NCBI GenBank assembly: GCA_004335835.1
Contig: RWJK01001857.1
Location: forward strand, 1 to 64,000
DNA: 64,000 bases
Direction: 5' to 3'
From: Scenedesmus sp. ARA3
Taxonomy: Eukaryota; Chlorophyta; Chlorophyceae; Sphaeropleales; Scenedesmaceae
A program made the position numbers and the translations under genes. A model generated the notes under the pieces. That model did not search any database, was not told the origin of the DNA, and saw only the letters and a program-made list of their open reading frames with translations. Below, piece after piece: positions 49,770 to 62,800 of the stretch (position 1 is the first letter of the stretch; each line of letters opens with the position of its first letter).

Positions 49770-51130
49770 GCAGCACAGTTCTTGTCATGGATCAGCCGGA
49801 TGCCGTGGCGGGATGCAGAGTCGATCACATAATCCAGCGCCTGCATGCAAGGACAGCACACACTTGTTGTCATACGCTGTTTCTACATGATGTGCCCATT
49901 GACCAGCCATGATGCGTGCTTCTGCAGGCCAAGTTGAAGCGTCACAGGTGCACACAAGTTCACACAGCAACATTATAGCAGCCGTGTTATTTATTTTTAT
50001 AACACCAGGGCTCACCTGCAGCCCCTGCTCAACACACATCTTATGGGTGCGCACATTCGCATTTTTCATGCTAGGCTGTCCATCTTTACACATCTGCCGT
50101 GCTGACACTACGCGAACGTTAAACTGGGTGTTTAAGGCACACGGGCTCACCTGTAGGCCCTGCTCGTCAAATTATCCAGGTGCCGTCTGGAAAGGGAACT
50201 GCTCGCTGATGCTGTGTGCCCAGGTGCATGCGTAAAAATGGTGCAATTCACAGTTGACCTGTGCCCTGAACCAACCTCATTGTGTGCTTGTTCAGGGGCG
50301 CTTGCAATATTACATGACCAGATAATACACGCAAACACTAACAGCTGCGTAACCATGAAATCCATGCACAAAACGATGCAATCGCGCACCTGCAGGCCCT
50401 GCTCGTCATACTTGCCGGGTGCCGTCTGGAAGGGAACTGCTCGCTGATGCTGTGCGCCCAGGTGCGCGCATTGCTGTCACAACTTGGAGCTGACCCATGC
50501 CCGAAGTAAGCACAAAGTGTGCTGCTCTATGCCATTTGACGTTTGATATGAAAACAGGTAAACACAAAACCCATGGTATACACAAGGGCGCACCTGCAGG
50601 CCCTGCTCGTCATATTTTCCGGGTGCTGTCTGGAAGGGGAACTGCTCGCTGATGCTGTGCGCCCAGGTGCGCGCTGACGTCATGCCCATGCTCGCAGCGT
50701 TTTTGAACACAGCATCCACGTCACTCTTGCGGCCGGCTGCAGTTCACAACAGCAAGTAAAGCGAGAACTGGTCAGTATTGTTCAGGACATCGTGCTGTGT
50801 GCTGGTGTGCATGCAGCAACGAGCGTGCTGCTGCTGTTGTTAAGCTCCTGCTAACACATATGCATTGATGCCAGCATCCCCCCACCCGCTGCACCGCAAC
50901 ATCATTCCGTTGCTGCGCTGTTTGATGTGCGCTCTGCTGGTGCTGCTGGCGCTGCAAGTCTGTGTTGCAGCTGCTGGCGCTGAACGACTCCTGCGCTTGC
51001 TGCCCCGCTGCTAATGCTGCTGCTGCTGCTGCTGCTGCTGTCACTCACTGGCTGCCATGGTGGTGAGCTCGAAGGCATTGAAGCCAGTAGGGTAGAAGGG
51101 CCTGCAGTTCTCATCGAACTGCAGCCAGCA

Positions 51131-51161
<31 letters not shown>

Positions 51162-51951
51162 TGGTGAAAACGCAGAAGCCCGGCAATTGAAATGCTGTCA
51201 TGACACCGCAGACGGTTAGATACACATGCGTTATTGCCTTGTTTGTCCTGTACACGCTCTTGCGACGTGCGCGCATTCGTCTAGGGGTGGCTACCCGCAG
51301 TGCAGTGTTACCCCAGGGGGGTTGCTGCTGTGGCAAGTCCAGGATGCAGTGACACACCAACGCCGCACAATTCAGGCAGCGCGTTCAAATCGCATAAACA
51401 TGATAGGCAAATTTCGATAGCGTTTGCTGCGTTCGAGAGCCCTGCGTCGCTGCTGCCGTAATTGCCGGGAACAGTAATGGATGTCTTGCCACTGCAGCTG
51501 CTCGCACCTGGCCATTCGCGATCTTCACAAATGGCGTCCACTTCTCGCTCTCGAACGTTTTTTTCGCCACTGCGTCCTTGGTCTTGTTCAGAGTGCGTGT
51601 GGGCACCTTGAGCGTGGTGTTTGACGTGGTGAGCTGCCCATCAGCTCCAACGAAAGAGTTTGGATCCACGTCGCTGCCTGTCTGGCTGTTGATGCCACGC
51701 GAGTTGGAGTTGGCCAGCTGAGTCCTGCTCTGATTGTTTTTCTGCGAGGCCACCGCTGCAGGCACCACGATGGCGGGAAGAAGCACGCAAAGCAATCCTA
51801 GTCCTGCAAGAGCTTTGCCCTTGGGCGTTGAGAGGAGCTGCTTGCTTGCTGCAGCGGCACCAGCAAGCTTGCCGGTCTTCGCTGCTGCTGCAGGCTTCAC
51901 GGGGTCTGCTGGGATGTCTTGCACGACAACTTGTAAGTCCGAAGACGACAT
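45513..51951 (-). CDS. Membrane-anchored GH5 endo-1,4-beta-mannanase (copy 2), one-base frameshift
   Basis: Eleven exons: 51951-51508, 51118-51049, 50736-50594, 49725-49619, 49185-49122, 48705-48600, 48233-48095, 47662-47611, 47226-47082, 46816-46560 and 45904-45513. The start could be 45 bp earlier at 51996. A basic start precedes one membrane segment (LAGLGLLCVLLPAIVVPAAV), as in copy 1. Motifs: FYPTGFNAFELTTMA, MTSARTWAHS, LILSFIDNWKYYNGVDQYVD, ETLRHALFF, NDPTILAWNLINEPRC (acid/base Glu), HLVSSGSEGFFG, FAVAHAWPDNWE and PLLFEEFGKKL (nucleophile Glu). The Cys-bearing C-terminal extension ends DCCRAGGLGAYPQGCNV. Phases close except that the 48233-48095 exon is one base short: near 48119 the reading goes NSWCP then leaves frame, whereas a neighbouring partial copy keeps the base. 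It is either a sequencing error or a recent lesion. Four more introns than copy 1. Confidence 0.88.
46100..46515 (-). repeat. Three extra copies of the exon 10 tail of mannanase 2
   Basis: Units of about 150 bp start near 46111, 46263 and 46413. Each holds a version of DAVQKAVEENKPLLGSLYW, WAVPGLPKG and the donor with gttattgttgtt intron sequence. The authentic exon end is at 46560. Confidence 0.9.
47519..47765 (-). repeat. Copies of exon 8 ends of mannanase 2
   Basis: The exon tail HLVSSG with its donor recurs at 47519-47545. The exon head EMGDYV with its acceptor recurs as EMGNYV at about 47737-47762, flanking the real exon 47662-47611 on both sides. Confidence 0.8.
47960..48030 (-). repeat. 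Copy of the exon 7 tail of mannanase 2
   Basis: About 60 bp resemble the end of the 48233-48095 exon. This copy reads LWCSGALSSWFK in the expected frame, with one base more than the authentic exon end. Confidence 0.8.
48285..48490 (-). repeat. Two copies of the exon 7 head of mannanase 2
   Basis: RKNSINGLLYKNDPTILAWN recurs at about 48287-48362 and, as RKNSINGLLYKHDPTILAWK, at about 48418-48489. Each follows a gcag acceptor. Confidence 0.9.
48771..48813 (-). repeat. Copy of the exon 6 head of mannanase 2
   Basis: The segment encoding NEYETLRHALFF recurs upstream of the exon as a diverged copy (NEYETPCHALFF). Confidence 0.75.
49415..49560 (-). repeat. Copies of the exon 4 tail of mannanase 2
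   Basis: The exon end (DQYVDW, with its GTGAGTGG donor) recurs at about 49515-49545 and 49430-49455, together with ctgcagtatacagtat. Confidence 0.8.
50005..50465 (-). repeat. Copies of the exon 3 tail of mannanase 2
   Basis: HSISEQFPFQTAPGKYDEQG and its donor recur at about 50389-50460 and 50150-50222. A shorter piece (EQGLQ and GTGAGC) lies at about 50015-50040. Each copy has lost one base or gained a stop. Confidence 0.85.
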
Positions 51952-52820
51952 TTTGGCTGCTTGTTTGACTCGCTCGCCTGCAATGTCCCCGAGCAACTAC
52001 TGGTTCCCCCGCTTCAACGACAAGCAGGTTGACCTGTTCGGCCTGCAATCAGCAACGTGACATCCTCTGGTTTGACCAAACGTGTGTGGCGTTGACTGCG
52101 CTGCAGAGGCGTCTTTGCGGAAGCACCAAACGACTGGGCGCCCTGGAGGTGACAGGACAACAACTGAACGGCCCCGGTGACACTGATGGCGGAAGGGCAC
52201 AAACACTGATGAATGAGATGTGATCGCTGAAAAAGTCTAATTTCACCGTCTGGGAGCACGTCACCGACCCTTGGAGTTACAAGTGACGCTTGCCCGAGAG
52301 CCGGTGACCATACTCTTCAGGCCTCAACGTCGCAAAATTTGCCTCAAAATCCATAGAAATAACGATGCAATGATGTTTCGCAGCCCCGCATGCCATGAAG
52401 GTAACATGTGTGGGTGGGTTGCAGCAAGAGGGTTGGGGCTCCCCTGCATGCTGTAGGCGCCACAGCAACTGCTCATCCAGGCAACACGCTCCATCGCAAA
52501 CAGCTGGATCACTGGTTGAGCATCATCATACAACGAACAGCAGTGCGGGGCGCACTGCACGCGTGACAGACAGGAACATACACATGTCAGCGCAGCCCTG
52601 TCCAGCCTGGAGTCAGCCTGCGGCAGCTCCAGGGAGAATGTTTGACCTAACCTGTCTTCTGCTGCAAGCAGACAGATGGCAGCCAAGCCCAAGTAAAGCC
52701 CTGCAGGAGTCAAGTCACTTGAAGGAGGCCACAACACACCGCAAGGATCGCTGGAAATACCCAAACCACTGCCTGAGACGGCACTTTTTTCACTGCACAA
52801 ATACCCACTGTGGCACAATC
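51952..52820. other. Intergenic between mannanase 2 and the C78 peptidase
   Basis: This is the promoter side of mannanase 2 and the 3' side of the peptidase gene (TTACA at 52277-52281 is a possible signal on the - strand). No other gene is seen. Confidence 0.4.
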
Positions 52821-55800
52821 CTAGTCGACCAGCCTGTCTTCTGCCGCAATCTTTTTGAGCGAGTCTCGCGCAGGGCCTGCAGGAACCAGCCCAGGGGCTA
52901 CGTACAGCACCTGGTACTCGGGCTTGCGTGACAGGCTGGCCATGCCCCGCTTCACTCGCCGCTGCCAGCCCTGCTTGGCCCTGCACAGCGGTGACAAGAG
53001 GGACACATTGCAGCGACAGTGAGTCCCTCATGTAACACACAAATCGTGAGTGGTGATGTACAGCACCTGGTACTCAGGCTTGCGCGAGAGGCTGGCCATG
53101 CCTCGCTTGACACGGCGTTGCCAGCCCTGCTTGGCCCTGGAAAGACAGCGTGTGTGGCAGTAGCAAGCACGGCGTGGCGGGTAAGGCGGTTGCGCTTTGC
53201 AGAGCGCAGTGCAGCTACAACAGGTCGCATAACCCAGGTCCCCCCGGTCAATGACTTCTTTGCAGTCCCATGGCTTTGTGCAACTCACCTGAGGGAGCCC
53301 AGCAGCTCAGCAGCAGGCATCCCAGGGTCCAGGATCACCAGGCTGTACTCAGCAGCAGCAGCAGCGCCGCTGCGCGCCTCAGCGTGCGGCGGCAGGCAGC
53401 GCTCGATGCCCACCACGGTGCGGGAGTGGCCCTCGTGCTGCAGGTACAGCGGCGGCTTGCCTGCAGGGAGATAGTATGTCGGAAAACAGGTAGCAGCAGC
53501 AGCAGTGCGAGCATGTGGGTGCGGGAGTGACCTCCGTGCTGCGGGTACAGCGGCGGCTTGCCTGCAGGGAGATAGTATGTTGGAAAACAGGTAGCAGCAG
53601 CAGCAGTGCGAGCATGTAGGTGCGGGAGTGACCTCCGTGCTGCGGGTACAGCGGCGGCTTGCCTGCGGGCAGCAGCAGCAGCAGTAGTGGGATCATGCGG
53701 CTGCAGGAGATGCTAATTATGCGCAGACTTTGCACCCTGCTACAGTAGTGGCGTGCACAGCTTGTATGAGGAGCCACTTGAAACAAAACCGATGCAGGCG
53801 GGGGGCTGTGTCGCTGCACGTGTGAAAGGCATGCACATTGGCGGGCAACACATCAGCACCAAGAAAAGAGTGCACATGCTACAAATTGTCAGACTTACTG
53901 TGCAAAGCGCATGTTGCAAGACAGATTTCACTGAAGATCATCATCGGCAATCACACTGGTTTAGGCGGCACTGTCCTTGTCAGCACACGACTCACCAGTC
54001 ACAATGACAGAGCTGCGGCGTGGCATCTTCTGCAGCCCGCCGCCGCTGCTGCTGCTGCCTGCAGTGGCATGCACAGCAGGCAGACCCACTGCTCCATTCA
54101 CTGCTGCTGCTGCTGCGGGTGGGTCAGCTGTAGACAGCCAGCCAGGCTGCTGCTGCTGCTGCTGCTGCTGCTGAGCAGGCACTGCCCTCCTTTGACTGAA
54201 GTAGGCCCAGATCCACTCAGCCATGCGCCTGTGCCTGCTGGGGTCTAATGGCTGACCGACACCACCTGCTGCTGCTGCTGCTGCTCTGGTGCCACCCTTG
54301 TTGCTGCTGCTGGGATCCGCGCTGCTGCCTACCTGCCCTTGCTGCTGCTGCTGCTGCTGGTGGTTGCCGCGGTCCACATACGGCAGGATACTAGGATGCC
54401 CTCTGCCGCTGCCGCTGCTGCTGCTGCTGCCACTGCCTGCACCAGCTCCTCTACCCCTGCCCCTGCTCCTACCACTGCTGCTGCTGCTGCCCCTTCCAGC
54501 TGGCCCGCTGGGCCCAGCCTGTCTGCCAAAGGCCCTGAATGGCGAGTGCTGCTGTGCCTCAGGTGACTGCCTGCAGCTGCTGCATACATCGTAGTTGGGC
54601 GTTTGGTAGCTTTTGTAACGAATGCCAATGATGGGGCCCTGCTGGCATACGTTGCAGGCAAAGCCTGTGTGGATGGTGGCTCCCGAGGCATCTTCTGCTG
54701 TTGGCGGCGCTTTGCCTGTGCAGCAATGAAGTAAGGAATGTTGAAGGGTTGGAAAAATTAATTGGTTGTTGTGGCAGAGGGTGGTGCAGAGTTGTGAGCG
54801 CAGGCAAGGGTTGCTTGGCACCTCCCTGACTGCTGTGCCTGAACCCACAGCTGAACCGCGGCGGTTGCCTGATGACAGCAACCGCCCCTTGCAGCATACA
54901 ACACAAACTCAGCATGACTCCCGTCCCAATCAGCATCCCATCAGTGATTGTCCGTATTAAACCTACACCAACAAAGATGCTGGCCCACACACAACACAGC
55001 ACTGTCTGCCCTGCCAGGGCACCACAGCAGCAGTGCCACAGGTGCGTATGGAGCTTGACATGTTTTGTAATCTATGATCGTATCTATTGATTGTTGAAGG
55101 ACTTAAAAGGCGCTGCTATACCACCGATACGGTTGCTTTGCTTCCACAGGCCGTTCGCTGCTTCATCACGTCGTGCGCGCTTGCAGCCAGTACGCGCAGC
55201 AGCAGGTGAAACTCGGGGTAGCAATCACGTGCAGCAACGCACGGACGCAGCACAGACTGGCTGAGCTGCACCGTGCTGTCCACCCTGCTGCTTACAGCAT
55301 CCGTGGACACAGACTCTGCTCTCAGCGTGATCAAGTCATGCGTGGCAAAGCCGGGGGCAGTGCCAGCACCTGTCGTGCTGGATGCGATGCTGCAGCTGGA
55401 AGCAGCAAAGCTGCCAGTGAGTAGCACCGCAGCTGCAGCAGCACTACAATTCAACACAGTACACTGCATGCTGATCATGCACGCCAGTGTGCTACGTGCT
55501 TTGCGAGTGTGCTACGTGCTTTGTGCTACGTGCTTCGTCGCAACAGAGGCACGGAAACATCACCCTCATCACAAGGCGCAATATGTTTGCAGCAGCGGTG
55601 TTGGCACATGGCTGCATGCCCATCCTCAGGCAGAGTTTCCTTGCACACGCAGCACATACAACCAACGTCACAGCAGCATCAGCTGAGGTACAATTCGCTG
55701 TTGCAGAACATACCACTAACAGCAATATAACATTCATATATTGTTGTTTATGCACCCACAGACTGAGGGCTGGCTGGAGCTGCTGCAAGCGCCAGGCACC

Positions 55801-57138
55801 CACTGGAGGCTGGTCTTCACAGCAGGTGGGCTGCCACACCCTGGCTTTGCACCTGTGCTGATGCAGGACGCCACACCCTTGCATGCGCCACACCCTTGCA
55901 TGCGCCACACCCTTGCATGCGCCACACCCTTGCATGCGCGTGGTTGATGCAGGACGCACTGTGTGTCCTGCAAGCAGAGCCATACTAATTCAAACCTCAG
56001 CCATAGTTTAGAAGCAGTACAACACAGAGGCAAGCTGGCTTGCCTCCTGTGAGGTATGCAGGTTTCGGCCGCGGTGTCACAGGATGTGCGCCTGTTGAAC
56101 AAAAGTGTCTAGCTGCAACTGCAAGCAGCTACTTCCTGCATACAAGAGACAGCTGCACTTGCACCTGTCAACCAAGGAGCGCGCCGACGAAACAAGATGC
56201 GACAGCCATAACTGCTGCTGCTGCCGCTGCTGCTCGGTCAGATGAGAAGCAGGTGCAGGCTGCCAAGAAGAAGCAGCCCAACAAGGGAGGCGTGTACTTC
56301 CCCATCGCTGCATGCCAGGTGGGGGCAGCATGGGTTCAGAAGTTTAGAAAATGACAGTTGGCAGCATTGCACAAAGTGTTGTTTGTGCAGCAGCCGAACC
56401 CATGGGCCCACCAAAGGAAGCCTCCCACATTACGCCGATGTTAGACAACCTCGGCATTCCCTGCACTGCTCCTGCTGCCGCCGCAGACATTTCACGCGGC
56501 GCAGGCGGACTTTATGAACAGCGTGTTCCTGGGCCCCACCAACTTTCTGACCTCTGCATTGCTGCTGCTGCTGCTGCCGCAGAAATTTGACGCGGCGCAG
56601 GCCGACTTTGAAAACGGCGTGTTCCTGGGCCCTATTGCTTCGCTCACCTTCAACGGCCCGTATGCAATGAAGGGCAAGCAGCTCACATTTGATGTGGTGA
56701 AGATGAACATCGGGCTGGGGCCGTGGCGCTTCAGCATCCCTTTCAAGAAGGATGCGAAGGGCATCGCTGAGATGGACCCGCAGTGAGTTATGGATGTGTT
56801 GTTGTGTGTTGTTTGTCTTATATCGCTTCCGCAGCAGCCTCATGCAGTCCCACCACAGCGCAGCCACAAATCAGGGCAGGGCATGGAATAGGATACTTAT
56901 GCTGCAGCTACAAGACCGGTGAAGTTTGTAGAGACCTGCAAAGCTTGTGTGTTTGTGGCAGTCGGTTGCCTGGTACTGATCTGTCAAGTTCTCAGCGTTG
57001 CTCTGGCAATGCACTTAGGGCACTTGGCCCACTGCAATTGCCGCTGCTACTGCTGCTGCTGCAGGGATGCCAAGAAGCTGCCGTTCTTCCTGTATGCATA
57101 CATTGACAGGGACATCGTGGTGGCTCGGGGCTTACTGC

Positions 57139-57169
<31 letters not shown>

Positions 57170-59803
57170 ACTGCTGCTGCTGCAGGGATGCCAAGAAGCT
57201 GCCGTTCTTCCTGTATGCATACAATGACAGGGACATTGTGGTGGCACGGGCCTCACTGCTGCTGCTGCTGCTGCTGCAGGGATGCCAAGAAGCTGCCGTT
57301 CTTCCTGTATGCGTACATCGACAGGGACATCGTGGTGGCGCGGGGCAGGAGCGGCGGCCTGGCAGTGTGGCAGCGCGCCAGCAAGGATTGGGAGGCAAAG
57401 GCTGGAGTGCTGGCAGTGTACAAGTGATTTAAGTAGAGTTTGACTGTTGACAGAGAGTTTGCATATAGCATGTAACTGTGATTAGATGGTGGAATTGAAG
57501 GCAGTTGAGGTATGTGTGTGGTTGTTTGGGGCGGTGTGGTGTCAGGCTTGCCCCAGGCTTCAGTTGATGCAAGTTTGGCGCAGTTTATTTGCAAATCAAA
57601 TCAATTGATGACGTGATGGTGTTGATGTCGTTGTGGAGGAAGTGCGCATGCATACAGTCAGTCAAACTACAACACAGAATTCTTCGATTATATGCAGTGC
57701 GGGTGGCAGCCTTTTGACAACCATGGCTTGCTTGGTTTGAACGCCCTTGTGAGACAGGGAGGGTTGGATTGCGGTTTTGCTGGGGTGAGCATGCTCCTTG
57801 TTTCAGCAGAGACACAGGAGCAGCACCAGAGCTGCTAATCATCATTGAAATTGCTTGCATTACACATCATATGCGTGGTAGGCGAATGCGGCAGCAGCAT
57901 TGATTTTGGCCGGGTCTGCTGCCATCTGTTTTGTTCGGCAGATTCCAAGTGTCTCGAGCATTCACAAACAAACGGTGGTACTGTGATTGTAACTTTTGTG
58001 TACAGTAATCGCACTCCATGAGGGCGGCCGGGGCGAAGCTGCGCAAATTCCAGGCGGACACGGACCTAGAACTGTTCGCAGTCAGCCCCGCAGACGCAGC
58101 AGCCGAGGCTGTTTCAAATAGAGACAACCAGGTATACTTCGGCAAGGGAGCAATATCTTTGCGGGAAGGTGAGCACATCATAACCCCGGCCAACCACCCG
58201 GGAGCAGTACAACAGTTCCCATCACTCCAGCCAAGACAGTAGCAGTTCACCAGCTGCAACACGCTTCCGGACAGCATGCATGCCATGCAAAGCCTTACCA
58301 TCACTAAGTAACGTGACAAACGATACCAAAACGGGCTTGCAGGAGACGTTGTGCTGGACTGTGGGGCCAATGTGGGCTCTTTTGCACGCATGGCAGCGCC
58401 AGTCATCGGCCCCACAGGCACAATCTACTGCTTGGAGCCCATGCCGGATGTCTGCACTGCCCTGAAGCTCAACATCATCAAGTACAAGGAGTGGGCAGAC
58501 CAGCGGAAGCTGAAGGTGGCAAATGTGGAAGCCATCTGCGCAGGTGCTGCTCATGCTGCTTGCAGGACAGCCATTGGGTCGTGTGCCAACCAAAAAAGAC
58601 AGCGGCATGGGACAACAGCAGCAGCACATGCAAGCGGCAGCCGCATAGCATCGGTGTACATGCGTCTTGAAGCCATGTTTTGAGTAGCGTTCGGCTGGGA
58701 AAAGAGTTGATGTATGTAAGCTCCACAGGCCGCACTGCTTTGCAGCACTTCATGTGGTTGCTGCTGCAGTGGCTGCTTGCAGCCGCCCAAATGCCAGCAT
58801 TTGCAGCAGCAGCTTCTCAAGAACAAAAGGCACCTGTTGCTATTCCCCTGCAGGTGTTGGTGACGAAGGCAGCCAGCCAGAGCGCGAGTTTGCATACTAC
58901 CCTCGCCTCACAGCCATGAGCAGCATGTACCCGGATGAGGCGGATGCAGCGCAGGCCACTTTCAGCCTGGTGCTGCACCGACCGCAAAGCTTCTCACTGC
59001 TGGAGGATTGCGGCAAAGCAGTTGCACGGTGAGCTGCAGGCGCGCACGCATGGGCACAGGCAACTGCATGCATCTTGCGGAGGTGAATTTGACGACAGAA
59101 CTAGAGAATGATTAGGAGAGACAGAATACATACAGTCAGGCGGATGAGCGCAGGCCACTTTCAGCCTGGTGCTGCACCGGCCGCAGAGCTTCTCACTGCT
59201 GGAGGACTGCGGCAAAGCAGTTGCGCGGTGAGCTGCAGGCGGTCGCACGCATGGGCACAGGCAACTGCATGCATCTTGTGGAGGTCAAGTTGACGACAGA
59301 ACTAGCGGACGATTAGGGGAGATAGCGTACATACAGTCAGGCGGATGAGTGCAGGCCTCCTTCAGCCTGCTGCACCGACCCCAAAGCTTCTCACTGCTGG
59401 AGGATTGCGGCACAGCAGTTGCACGGTGAGCCCCCAGCACTGACGTGCATGAGAAACATTGCAACTGTATGCATCTTTTGGGGGCAACACACGAAAGCAG
59501 AAAGGTCAATTTAAGCAGGGAAAGGCAGCATGTACGCGGATGAAGTAGATGCGGCGCAGGCCACTTTCCGCTTGGTCCTGCACCGGCCGCACAGCTTCTC
59601 ACTGCTGGAGGACTGCGGCAAAGCAGTTGCGCGGTGAGCCGCCGGCAGTTGCATCGCCACATCAAATCACTACGTGTGTGCTCAGGACATATCGGATTCC
59701 AGCAAGTGAGATGGCTTGAAAGAGATAGTAAGGCAGGTGCGATGCAGCTGTAGACCATAGTGTCCCAGCTGTGTCTCTACAGCCTTGATGCTGGGTATCC
59801 TCA

Positions 59804-59838
<35 letters not shown>

Positions 59839-62800
59839 TGCCGCTGCTGCATCAGCAGCTGCTCGCCACAGCTGTACAAGCTGGTGCACTCGCTGTTCTT
59901 CCGGGCGCTGCTGCTGCGGCCCGCGGAGAAGGTCATGTGCCCCATGGTGACCGTGTCGCAACTGATACGGCAGTACAACATCAAGTGAGTTTGGGTGTGT
60001 GGCTGCACATCAGCGTACTCTGCTGCTGCTGCCGCTGCTGTTACTGCTGTTACTGTAGCAACAAGGTCATCGGCCATACTGTGATGGCCTGGCAGTTGGC
60101 TAGTTTTGTGGGATTGGTGGCGATTGTATGCTTTTTGCAGAGCTGCTGACCAGCAGGAACAGCAGCGGCTCTCTGTTGCGACCTGTGCAGCATGGCAGGG
60201 CAGGGCAGGGTCACAGCCAGCCTGGTGGCTGCAAATCGGGTGGTTAAGAGCTACAGACAGAGATGTCCGCATATAATCTGAGTGCATTTACTGCTGCTGC
60301 TGCTGCTGCTGCAATGGCTGCAGGGAGGTTGGCCTGCTGAAGATCAACGTGGAGCGGGCAGAGTGGGACGTGCTGGCAGGCATCCAGGAGCAGGACTGGC
60401 CCAAGGTACTGATTCAAAGAATAAGCAGCTGAGGAAGCACTGCTGTAACTTTGAAATGCAACTTGCAAATTGTGGAGCATGCTGACCGCGTCCATCCTGG
60501 TTCAGCTGTCTGCACCTGCACTCGATGCTGTGTGTTATCATTGCGTGCAGGTGCGCCAGGTCAGTGCGCAGGTGCACGACATCCGCGGCCGAGCGGAAAC
60601 ACCTGCGCTTGATGTGTTTGAAGGTTCAACAGACTATCTGCACCTGCATTGTGTGCTGTGTTGCCGCCCGCAGGTGCGTGACATCCGCGGCTCATTAGTT
60701 TCAACTGTCTGCATCTGCACTGTGTTGTTGTCGCTGCCCGCAGGTGCGCCAGGTCAGCGCACAGGTGCACGACATCCGCGGCCGCGTGGGGCACCTGGCA
60801 GTGCTGCTGCGGCGGCGCGGCTTCCAGGTGACAGTCTGCCAGGAGCCGCGCTTTGCGTCGTGCAACCTGCACATGGTGTATGGCTGCAGGCCATAAACAC
60901 CAAAGGCGGTGTACCCTTGGGGCTGCAGCAAGTAACGGCTGATACTGCTGCTGATGTTTATGCTGCAGTCGTGACAGCAGCGCTAGCTATATATCAAGTT
61001 ATTTGGTTGCTGCGTAGAGGGATCCCTGTGCCAGAAAGGGGTATGAAAATGGCTGCGCTTTCAGGTGGCCGTCTGCCAGGAGCCGCGCTTTGCTCGTGCA
61101 ACCTGCACATGGTGTACGGCTGCAGGCCAGGGCAGTGAAAATTCCGCTGACACTGACGGTGGTGATCGCGGTGTTACAGTGACGCTGCTGGCATGACGGC
61201 CGGCATGTCACATTGTTGTTTATGCGTGCTCGCCAGCAATGAATGATGTGGCGAGCAACCTGCATATGGTGTATGTACGGCTGCAGGCCGCAGCGGTTAC
61301 GGCTGTGCAACTGTATGCTGATGCTGCTGATGGTGGTGATGGTGTTTGTGCAGCAGCCATGACCGCAGTCCATGCTTAAGCTGTTGTACGTCACCGACGG
61401 TACAATGCCACCACCGTACAATAGTAGAGGGCACTAGTGGGGCGGTGGGCCTGCACATACGTATGGCTTCTGAAACCGCAGCACATGCTTTCACAGCGGC
61501 CTTGTCTGTTTCACTGCTTGGTGGGCCACAGGGCTGCAGTTGGGCCCTAGGCTGGAGCTGGACTGCAGTCCCACAGCACGCTCAGCATGAGGCTTGGGCC
61601 AAGAAGCAGCAGGAACAGCTTGCACATTGTAGGGGCTGTGGACACTAGCTCTGGATTCTGTGATGCAGAGGCGCAGCATGCTAGAGCGGTTGTGACATGA
61701 AACTAGTGAGTTAGCAACCTGAGGCGAATTAGGCTGCAGCTGTTGAGCATGTGTGGCAGTACCAACGTGCTGCAGCAGCGCGCAGATCATTGAGTACATT
61801 GTGTTGATTATTTCGTCTAGCCCACCGCTGGTGCACAGCAGGCAACCTAGAACTGCTGTCGCTTGTGCTGAATGTGCACCTGATGTGCTACCTTGTGTTC
61901 TAGCTGCGCATGCATTTGTGTTGACAGCAAGCATGCAACACCTTATAGATAAGTAGCGGTAAGGCATGCTGGTTCTGCTTGCAGTGGGGCCTGCGCATAC
62001 AGGCATATGTGAGATGTGTGGCATGTGTATCCAAGCCAGAGAGTTGCCGCATGCTGGAATTAAGCTTCCAGACTGGTGTTTTCATGTGTGCACCTTTCTC
62101 TCTCTCTGAAGTAGGGCGCGGCGCCGTAGAGTAATTTCTGTGATAGGTGCACATGGCGCTCGTGCTGCGGATATTGCGTACATGAAGCCCCGCAGGCTGC
62201 CCTGCAGCGCTGGCTACCAACCCAGGCAGACCAAAGTAGCTGCACCTGTAACCATACAAGCCCGACAAGGCTAATCAGCAAACCGTGTCTACCTTAACTT
62301 CAGCTAACCCGACAGCATGAAAGAAACACTCACCTAGGAACTTCACCAGCTGTGCCCTGCAGCCGAAGTAACGCAGCAGTGCGGCAGCCTCCGTAGTGCC
62401 CACCCACTTCCTGCTGCAAACATAACACAAATACAAACTACTACACAGCCATAGCTCACCTAAAAACTCAACTAGCTGCGCCCTGCATCCAAAGCAGCGC
62501 AGCAGCGCTGCCGCTTCAGTTGTGCCCACCCACTTCCTGCTGCACTGCACGCTGCCGCCAAACATGGCGGCACCGCCTGGGTCGAACCCCGCTGCCCAAG
62601 CAGCCTCCAGCCAGGCCTGCAGGGAGGCTGCAAAGCAGTGCAGCAAGCAGGCGGGCGTGGCAACAAGGTCAGCCATAGACATGTGTGCTAATACTACCCT
62701 TGCACAGCAGTTCTCCATTTGAACAGCACCACACACATGAGAACAATGTGCAATGAAATCGACTAAAGCCAAACATGGTGGCAGCCCCTGGGTCGAACCC

